From Clostridiales bacterium (lineage in GTDB: Bacteria > Bacillota > Clostridia > Oscillospirales > Acutalibacteraceae), in the NCBI GenBank assembly GCA_021202245.1, contig JAJQDK010000111.1, positions 1 through 13,320 on the forward strand: DNA of 13,320 nt, read 5' to 3'. A model generated the notes under the pieces. That model worked only from the letters and a program-made list of their open reading frames with translations. It was not told where the DNA came from and ran no database searches. The position numbers and the translations under genes were made by a program. This document shows positions 1 through 5,187 of this stretch, piece after piece. The stretch's first letter is position 1. Every line of letters starts with the position of its first letter.

Positions 1-145
1 GGAATACAAGCACGCCGCAGGAGAATTGATAGATATTGTTAAAAAGCTTGAGGAAAACCCTCAGTTAAAATATTGTCCTCACGGCAGACCGATTTGCATC
101 GTTATGACAAAGCACGAAATAGAAAAACAATTCGGCAGGGTGTGA
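1..145 (+). CDS. mutL: DNA mismatch repair protein MutL, C-terminal end (partial)
   Basis: The open frame enters from the left edge (first full codon at base 2) and ends at TGA 143-145, giving the last 47 residues of a protein whose start lies outside the window. The tail contains CPHGRPI followed by EKQFGRV. These match the CPHGRP and FxR motifs at the end of the MutL C-terminal endonuclease/dimerisation domain in bacteria that lack MutH. In that family the Cys and His help bind the regulatory metal near the nicking active site. MutL passes mismatch recognition by MutS on to strand incision. The mutL-miaA order is very common in bacteria and supports the call. The stop is only 4 bp before the miaA start, so the two are almost certainly co-transcribed. 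Confidence 0.9.
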   Translation, partial: EYKHAAGELIDIVKKLEENPQLKYCPHGRPICIVMTKHEIEKQFGRV

Positions 146-149
146 TTTC

Positions 150-1094
150 TTGCAAAATTTAATTAAAGTTGTTTCTGTGGTAGGACCCACCGCTTCAGGC
201 AAAACAGCTCTTTCGGTAAAGCTTGCCGAAGCGTTTAACGGAGAAATTATTTCCGCCGATTCAATGCAGATTTATAAAGGTATGCAGATAGCTACGGCAA
301 AACCGACTGAAAAGGAAATGGACGGTGTGCCTCATCATCTTATCGATTTTCTCCCCGCCGATGAAACATATTCCGTAGCAAGGTTTACCAAAGACGCTTC
401 CGATTGTATTAAAAAAATTATTTCCTGCGGGAAGCTTCCCTTTATTGTCGGAGGTACCGGTTTGTATGTTGATTCGCTGCTGAACAATATTAAATTCAGC
501 GAGGAATCTCGTGATGAAAAAATCTGCGATGAATTAAAACAGCTTTATTATACTGAAGGAATCGAAAAATTATTGTCTGTTCTTTCCAAATTCGACCCCG
601 ATTCAGCAGAAAGACTGAAAGAAGAGCGTAACCCAAAGCGTATAATCAGAGCGATTGAATTTTATAAAACTACCGGCAAAACCATAACTGAGCAAAACAA
701 GACTTCACTGTCTGAAAAAAGCCCCTATTCACCGATTAAAATCGGATTGAATTTTAAGGACAGAGAAAAGCTTTATGACAGAATCAACAAGCGTGTTGAT
801 TTGATGATAAAGGACGGCTTGCTTGAGGAAGCACAACAGGTGCTTAATTCGGATTTGAGCTTTACCTCAGTGAAAGCAATAGGATATAAAGAGCTTGCAC
901 CTTATTTCAGCGGTACACAGACACTTGATGAATGTGTGTATAAATTGAAGCAGGAAACCAGAAGATACGCTAAAAGACAAATTACTTGGTTTAAACGTGA
1001 TAAAGATATCAAATGGTTTTATATTGATGAATATAATTCTGATGAAGAATTATACAACGATGCTTTTTCTGTTATAAAAAGAGGATTATCATAA
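150..1094 (+). CDS. miaA: tRNA dimethylallyltransferase MiaA
   Basis: MiaA transfers a dimethylallyl group to N6 of A37 in tRNAs that read codons starting with U, which stabilises codon-anticodon pairing. The 314-residue length is normal for the family. Visible motifs are the P-loop GPTASGKT (residues 12-19), DSMQIYKGM (37-45, whose Asp contacts the target adenosine in characterised MiaA), HHLIDF (62-67), GGTGLY (101-106) and the C-terminal tRNA-contact stretch around RRYAKRQITWFKRD. The start is TTG at 150, with only a weak CAGGG at 136-140 upstream. No ATG fits before the P-loop, so translation is probably coupled to mutL, which stops 4 bp earlier. The stop codon is followed without a gap by the ATG of the next gene. 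The usual neighbour hfq is absent here. Confidence 0.96.
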   Translation: MQNLIKVVSVVGPTASGKTALSVKLAEAFNGEIISADSMQIYKGMQIATAKPTEKEMDGVPHHLIDFLPADETYSVARFTKDASDCIKKIISCGKLPFIVGGTGLYVDSLLNNIKFSEESRDEKICDELKQLYYTEGIEKLLSVLSKFDPDSAERLKEERNPKRIIRAIEFYKTTGKTITEQNKTSLSEKSPYSPIKIGLNFKDREKLYDRINKRVDLMIKDGLLEEAQQVLNSDLSFTSVKAIGYKELAPYFSGTQTLDECVYKLKQETRRYAKRQITWFKRDKDIKWFYIDEYNSDEELYNDAFSVIKRGLS

Positions 1095-2378
1095 ATGGAC
1101 AAATTACTATTTAAAAGAATACTTATTGCGTTAATTACATTGCTTGCGGTAATTTATGTCGCATACTTGCTTATCAGTGCTAATTTTGATATGTATCCTA
1201 CCGAGAATGCTATTGAAACTACCGTTACAGATAAAATTTACACAAACGCATTTATAATCAGAGATGAAACCTATATAACCAATGATTCCTCCGGTGTGCT
1301 GACATACACGGTTGATGACGGTGAGCAGGTAAACGCAGACGGTGAAATCGCTAAAATTTACAGCAATGAAAGCGATGCCACCGCTCAAACAAAAGCCGAT
1401 ATGTTCGAAGAACAAATGGAATCATTACAAAATTTGCAGGATACGGATTTAACTAACAGCGTAGGTATTGATACTATAAACACCGATATCAGCAATGAAA
1501 TAATAAGCTTGCTTTCAGATTTGAACAATGGAGAAATTTCTTCTGCAGACGATAATATAAATAATCTTGTATACTCAATCAACCAAAGGCAGGCTTATAC
1601 CGGCAAAATATCAAGCTTTGAAGCCGAAATCAGTGATTTACAGTCCCAAATTGACGAGCTGAGAAGCTCTTCAAGCGAAAGCATCGGAACAATTAAAACC
1701 TCCGAAGCCGGTTATTTTTCCGCTAATTGCGACGGATTTGAAAATGTTTTTGATTATTCCGATGTGTCTTCACTAACCTTATCGGAATTTAACAGCTTTA
1801 CTCAATCCGAAGTTTCGGATAATGTGGCAGGAAAAATAATCAGCAGTCTTAATTGGTTTATTGCCTGTGAAATAACGTCCGATCAAGCTACTGATTTAAC
1901 GCTTTGGGATAATGATGTTACCGTTATGTTTTCCGACGCTTCTACCGAAAGTGTTCCTGCTTCAGTCTACACAATAAATCAGTCGTCGGATGATGAAAAT
2001 GCACTGCTTATTTTAGAATGCAACTATATGGATGCAGATTTAGCCGAAGCGCGTCAGGAACCGATTGAAATCGGGCTTGCAACATATACGGGTTTAAGAG
2101 TCAGCAAAAAGGCCATTCATGACGATTATGTTGAAAACGTCACTTATGATGATGACGGCAATAAATCCGTAGAGAAAAAGAAAGTGCAGGGAGTTTATGT
2201 TCTGTACGGAAGTGAAGTACAGTTTAAAGAAATTTCAATTATATATTCCGGCAGCGATTATGTAATCTGCGATCCGGAGCCTGACAGCGGAGTATTATTT
2301 AACGGAGAAACCGTTTCTTTGTACGATCAGGTAATTTTGGAAGGAGATGATTTGTATGACGGCAAGGTCATTGAGTGA
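1095..2378 (+). CDS. HlyD-like membrane-anchored adaptor protein of unknown role
   Basis: This is a 427-residue protein with an N-terminal membrane anchor (about residues 5-28, with few charges outside) and a large extracellular part. A biotinyl-lipoyl-like beta segment (about 50-90, including GVLTYTVDDGEQV) is followed by helical, coiled-coil-prone stretches (about 95-145 and 165-192). A beta-rich C-terminal half ends in a segment typical of HlyD/membrane-fusion relatives (GVYVLYGSEVQFKEI, then VSLYDQVILEGDDLYDGKVI). HlyD adaptors normally join an ABC or MFS pump to an outer component, but no transporter gene is nearby. Related proteins are, from memory, often encoded next to yggS-sepF in Clostridia, which suggests an envelope or division role (inference). 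The ATG abuts the miaA stop and the gene overlaps yggS by 23 bp. The fold is fairly certain; the function is unknown. Confidence 0.75.
   Translation: MDKLLFKRILIALITLLAVIYVAYLLISANFDMYPTENAIETTVTDKIYTNAFIIRDETYITNDSSGVLTYTVDDGEQVNADGEIAKIYSNESDATAQTKADMFEEQMESLQNLQDTDLTNSVGIDTINTDISNEIISLLSDLNNGEISSADDNINNLVYSINQRQAYTGKISSFEAEISDLQSQIDELRSSSSESIGTIKTSEAGYFSANCDGFENVFDYSDVSSLTLSEFNSFTQSEVSDNVAGKIISSLNWFIACEITSDQATDLTLWDNDVTVMFSDASTESVPASVYTINQSSDDENALLILECNYMDADLAEARQEPIEIGLATYTGLRVSKKAIHDDYVENVTYDDDGNKSVEKKKVQGVYVLYGSEVQFKEISIIYSGSDYVICDPEPDSGVLFNGETVSLYDQVILEGDDLYDGKVIE
2341..2346 (+). promoter_or_regulatory. Ribosome binding site that fixes the yggS start
   Basis: AAGGAG at 2341-2346 touches an upstream in-frame ATG at 2347, too close for initiation, but sits 9 bp before the ATG at 2356. 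This favours 2356 as the yggS start. The site lies inside the 3' end of the HlyD-like gene. Confidence 0.75.
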
Positions 2379-3069
2379 TGTAGAGTACAATTATAAGCTT
2401 ATAAACGACCGCATAGCCGAGGCGGCTTTGAAATCGGGAAGAAAGCGTGAGGATATTACGCTTCTTGCTGCAACCAAAACCGTTGAGCCTGAGATTATAA
2501 ATTACGCAATCTCACTCGGACTTGACCACATAGGCGAAAACAAGGTTCAGGAGCTTTTGTCAAAATACGATAGCTATGATTTAAATAATTGTTCTCTGCA
2601 ATTTATAGGTCATTTGCAAACTAATAAGGTTAGGCAGATAGTCGATAAGGTGGATTTAATTCAGTCTGTTGATTCGGTTAAGCTTGCAAATGAAATTTCC
2701 AAGCAATCACTTAAGCGCAGCAAAACAACCGAAGTTCTCGTAGAGGTTAATATCGGCAGAGAAGAAAACAAGTCGGGTGTTATGCCCGAGGAGCTTGAAA
2801 ATTTACTCTGTCAAATATCAAATTTTGAGGGAATTAAGGTAAAAGGCCTTATGGCAATACCCCCAATTTGTGATAATAAACAGAAAATTTCTCAATTTTT
2901 CAATAATATGCATAATATATTTATTGACATATCGCAAAAAAAATTAGATAATATAAGTATGACTACTCTTTCAATGGGTATGTCTGCCGATTATTATGAA
3001 GCAATACTTGAAGGTGCCACGATGGTAAGAGTGGGTTCAGCGCTTTTCGGTAAAAGAAATTACACATAA
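2356..3069 (+). CDS. yggS: YggS/PLPBP family pyridoxal phosphate homeostasis protein
   Basis: This is a 237-residue member of the YggS/YlmE/PROSC family. These single-domain alanine-racemase-like TIM barrels bind pyridoxal 5'-phosphate and keep its free level in balance; they have no proven enzyme activity. The PLP lysine is K41 in LLAATKTV. Other family marks are GENKVQE, FIGHLQTNK, a VNIGREENKSG segment, GLMAIPP, and the phosphate-binding end LSMGMSADY followed by VRVGSALFG. I chose ATG 2356 because an AAGGAG sits 9 bp upstream. An in-frame ATG at 2347 would add three residues but lies against that site. The gene overlaps the HlyD-like gene by 23 bp and is followed after 18 bp by sepF. This is the ylmE position of the Bacillus ylm-divIVA cluster. 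Confidence 0.95.
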   Translation: MTARSLSDVEYNYKLINDRIAEAALKSGRKREDITLLAATKTVEPEIINYAISLGLDHIGENKVQELLSKYDSYDLNNCSLQFIGHLQTNKVRQIVDKVDLIQSVDSVKLANEISKQSLKRSKTTEVLVEVNIGREENKSGVMPEELENLLCQISNFEGIKVKGLMAIPPICDNKQKISQFFNNMHNIFIDISQKKLDNISMTTLSMGMSADYYEAILEGATMVRVGSALFGKRNYT

Positions 3070-3087
3070 TTACAGGAGGAACTATAA

Positions 3088-3552
3088 ATGGCAGGATTTG
3101 TAGATAAGTTTAAACGTATGTGGGATGCGCCCGAGGACGAGTATGAGTACGACGAGTACGGATACGCTGAGGACGATGACTTTGACGGCTATGAAGAAGA
3201 ACCCGTCAGAGAAAGAGCCGTGGACAGAGAACCCGGCGGAAGGAATAAGGTGGTTAATATAAACGCAACGGCAAAGCTCCAGGTTGCTATACTTAAACCT
3301 GAGCGTTTCGGCGAAGAAACGCGCACAATAGCCGACGAGCTTATTAAAACTCATACAGTTGTGCTTAACCTTGAGGATACAAACAAGGATATGGCAAGAC
3401 GTATAATAGATTTTCTCAGCGGCGTAGCATATGCCAACAGGGGTAAAATCAAGAGAGTTGCAAGCAATACATATATTATTATTCCCAGCAATGTTGACCT
3501 TACGGGAGACGATTTGCTTGACGAATTAGAAAATAACGGTGTTTACTTCTGA
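3088..3552 (+). CDS. sepF: Cell division protein SepF
   Basis: SepF is a membrane-binding partner of FtsZ. It tethers and bundles FtsZ filaments at the septum in Gram-positive bacteria and can partly replace FtsA. The 154-residue protein has the standard layout. There is an N-terminal amphipathic helix (MAGFVDKFKRMW, residues 1-12) for membrane binding. An acidic, tyrosine-rich linker (about 17-48) follows, and then a compact C-terminal core (about 55-148) with the conserved FLSG (109-112) at the dimer/FtsZ region. A strong AGGAGG lies at 3075-3080, before the ATG at 3088. The stop codon overlaps the start region of ylmH by 14 bp. The context, yggS before and ylmH-divIVA after, is the classic division cluster. 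Confidence 0.96.
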   Translation: MAGFVDKFKRMWDAPEDEYEYDEYGYAEDDDFDGYEEEPVRERAVDREPGGRNKVVNINATAKLQVAILKPERFGEETRTIADELIKTHTVVLNLEDTNKDMARRIIDFLSGVAYANRGKIKRVASNTYIIIPSNVDLTGDDLLDELENNGVYF

Positions 3553-4288
3553 TAATGACGAGCTTTTTTGTGCAAAGGTTGTTGATTCAACAGAGCTGTG
3601 TTTTGTCCGTCAAAAGCGCTGCTTTCTTCCGTTTATGAGCGAGCGTAAGCAGGCACTTGCGCAAACTCGCCTTAAAGCAATATCATTTGAAAATTATTGC
3701 TTTTTCGGCGGATATGAAAACAGCGAAAGGAATATGCTCGGATTTTTCCCTGACAATCCCATCTTAACGGAATTTCCTGTTTCTGCCCTTGAGCTTAGTT
3801 TCAGAAAGTGCGATAAGCTTACTCATCGTGACTTTCTCGGCGCTGTTATGGCTCTCGGAATTGAAAGGGAAACCGTGGGTGATATTCTTGTTGAGGACGG
3901 AAGATGCGTCATATTTGTAAAGACAGAGCTTAAAGATTATATTACATCGCAGCTGTTTAAGGCCGGCAATGTCGGTGTAAAATTCAACGACGCCGATTTA
4001 TCCGATTTGCCCGAGGGCAGAGGAAAGACTGAAAAGTCATTTACTGTTTCGTCGCTTCGGCTTGATAATATAGTGTCGGCTGTTTGCGGATATTCACGCG
4101 AAAAAACAAGAAATATAATTTTAAGCGGTAACGTATGTATCAATTATCTTGAAACACAAAATGTCAGTAAAATATTAAAGGTCAATGATATATTGACTGT
4201 ACGCGGTATGGGGAAATTTATTTTAAGCGGTGTTCTCGGACAAACCAAGAAGGGTCGCATTAAAATTTCGATAATTTATTTTAGATAG
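3539..4288 (+). CDS. ylmH: YlmH family S4-domain RNA-binding protein
   Basis: This 249-residue protein has an N-terminal YlmH-type region, including LTHRDFLGAVMALGIERETVGDILV around residues 94-118. It ends with an S4 RNA-binding domain (about 172-235, SLRLDNIVSAV then SGNVCIN) and a basic tail. YlmH proteins bind ribosome-associated RNA; work on the Bacillus protein points to a role in ribosome-associated quality control alongside the related S4 protein RqcP. I give that from general knowledge, not from this sequence. The only plausible start is GTG 3539, because an in-frame TAG lies at 3527-3529. It overlaps sepF by 14 bp and has no clear Shine-Dalgarno site, so translation is probably coupled to sepF. 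The membrane gene ylmG, often between sepF and ylmH, is missing. divIVA follows after 12 bp. Confidence 0.9.
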   Translation: MFTSDNDELFCAKVVDSTELCFVRQKRCFLPFMSERKQALAQTRLKAISFENYCFFGGYENSERNMLGFFPDNPILTEFPVSALELSFRKCDKLTHRDFLGAVMALGIERETVGDILVEDGRCVIFVKTELKDYITSQLFKAGNVGVKFNDADLSDLPEGRGKTEKSFTVSSLRLDNIVSAVCGYSREKTRNIILSGNVCINYLETQNVSKILKVNDILTVRGMGKFILSGVLGQTKKGRIKISIIYFR

Positions 4289-4300
4289 GAGTGTCGTTTG

Positions 4301-5044
4301 ATGTTAACCATTGATGAAATCAAAAACGTGAGCTTTAGAAAGGCAAGCATAGGCAACGGAGGTTACCGTGCCGAGGACGTTGATGCCTTTATTGATGATG
4401 TTATTGCATCGTTTGAACAGCTTAAAAAAGAGAAAACCAACCTTGTCCACAAGATTGATGTTCTCGCTACAAGGGTTGAGCAGTATCGTGCAGATGAGGA
4501 AACTGTCAGAAACGCTCTCTTGGCATCTCAAAAGGTTTCGGATGCATGTATCAAAGAGGCAAAGGATAAGGCAGCTAAAATCATCAGAGAGGCAGAAGAA
4601 AAGGCTCAGTCGCTTCTTGTTGATGCAAATGCCACAACTGCATTGGAAAAGGAAAATTATCTCCAGCTTCAGGCTGACGCTGTCAACCTCAGAGGCCAGT
4701 TGATTGATTTGTATAAAAAGCATATTAAAAATATTGACGAGCTTCCTACTTCAGTTGACCTTGAAGAAATGAAAAAGAACCTTGACGCTAAATATCCTAC
4801 CGAAGAAATTGCTCCTCAGTATGCAGGAGACAGTGGTGAGGAAGCGGCAGAACAGACTGACGAAGCCACGGAAACTGATGCTTCTCAGGGAGAAAATCAG
4901 GATGAAGCACCTGTATCCTTTAAACCTGTTGCAGAGCCGACTCCTGATCCCGTTCCCACAGATAAGGCTCAGCCTGCGCCGAAACATTCAAGTAAATTTG
5001 CTCACCTTAAATTCGGTGACAATTACGATGTTTCCGCTGAATAA
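4301..5044 (+). CDS. divIVA: DivIVA family cell-pole/septum scaffold protein
   Basis: DivIVA-type coiled-coil proteins bind negatively curved membrane at septa and poles and recruit division, cell-wall or chromosome factors. The 247-residue protein has the family N-terminal membrane-binding domain (about 1-60: LTIDEIKNVSFRKASIGNGG, then YRAEDVDAFIDDV). Long coiled coils follow (about 30-65 and 75-145). After these comes a disordered acidic Pro/Glu/Thr-rich linker (about 168-230) and a short ordered-looking tail SKFAHLKFGDNYDV (231-244). I chose ATG 4301 because TAGGAG at 4286-4291 is 9 bp upstream; an in-frame TTG lies directly before it. The frame is open on the next frame as well for part of the gene, but that translation has no family features. 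The gene is the last of the division cluster and is followed by a hairpin. Confidence 0.95.
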   Translation: MLTIDEIKNVSFRKASIGNGGYRAEDVDAFIDDVIASFEQLKKEKTNLVHKIDVLATRVEQYRADEETVRNALLASQKVSDACIKEAKDKAAKIIREAEEKAQSLLVDANATTALEKENYLQLQADAVNLRGQLIDLYKKHIKNIDELPTSVDLEEMKKNLDAKYPTEEIAPQYAGDSGEEAAEQTDEATETDASQGENQDEAPVSFKPVAEPTPDPVPTDKAQPAPKHSSKFAHLKFGDNYDVSAE

Positions 5045-5093
5045 GCCGTACAATTCTAATTGACCGCTCCGCCGCTCTTATATGCGGTGAGTA

Positions 5094-5129
5094 TTCAAAC
5101 GAGGGGTATGCTCCTTGTTTGAAGTGTTT
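5094..5129 (+). terminator. Probable terminator hairpin after divIVA
   Basis: Bases 5094-5104 (TTCAAACGAGG) pair with 5113-5123 (CCTTGTTTGAA). The stem is 11 bp with one G-U pair and an 8-base loop. GTGTTTTT follows directly. The stem is only moderately GC-rich and the T run is short, so it could be a partial terminator that lets some readthrough into ileS. It lies 49 bp after the divIVA stop. A second weaker hairpin (5071-5075 with 5084-5088) precedes it. Confidence 0.5.
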
Positions 5130-5159
5130 TTGACACTCTTGCGATTATTTCGCTGTAAA
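5130..5159 (+). promoter_or_regulatory. Possible sigma-A type promoter for ileS
   Basis: TTGACA at 5130-5135 is a perfect -35 match. TGTAAA at 5154-5159 (four of six matches to TATAAT) follows at 18-bp spacing. Transcription would begin near 5166, leaving a leader of only about 20 bases before ileS. The -35 overlaps the end of the hairpin tail upstream. The weak -10 keeps confidence low. Confidence 0.4.
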
Positions 5160-5171
5160 ATTCTTAATGTT

Positions 5172-5178
5172 GGAGAGG
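5172..5178 (+). promoter_or_regulatory. Ribosome binding site that fixes the ileS start
   Basis: GGAGAGG at 5172-5178 lies 9 bp before ATG 5188. It lies downstream of the alternative in-frame ATG at 5167, which therefore has no usable site. This sets the ileS start at 5188. Confidence 0.75.
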
Positions 5179-5187
5179 GTAAAGAAA

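Noticed and set aside
3167..3247. Tandem-repeat-like acidic Tyr/Asp/Glu codons in sepF
   Set aside because: It is the normal variable linker of SepF, not a DNA repeat with a separate role.
4368..4703. A 111-codon open frame inside divIVA on the same strand
   Set aside because: It lies in a shifted frame of the clearly real divIVA coding sequence, has no ribosome binding site and its translation shows no family pattern.
5045..5187. Possible T-box riboswitch before ileS
   Set aside because: The spacer is too short and lacks the T-box core sequence and a specifier-loop architecture; only simple hairpins are visible.
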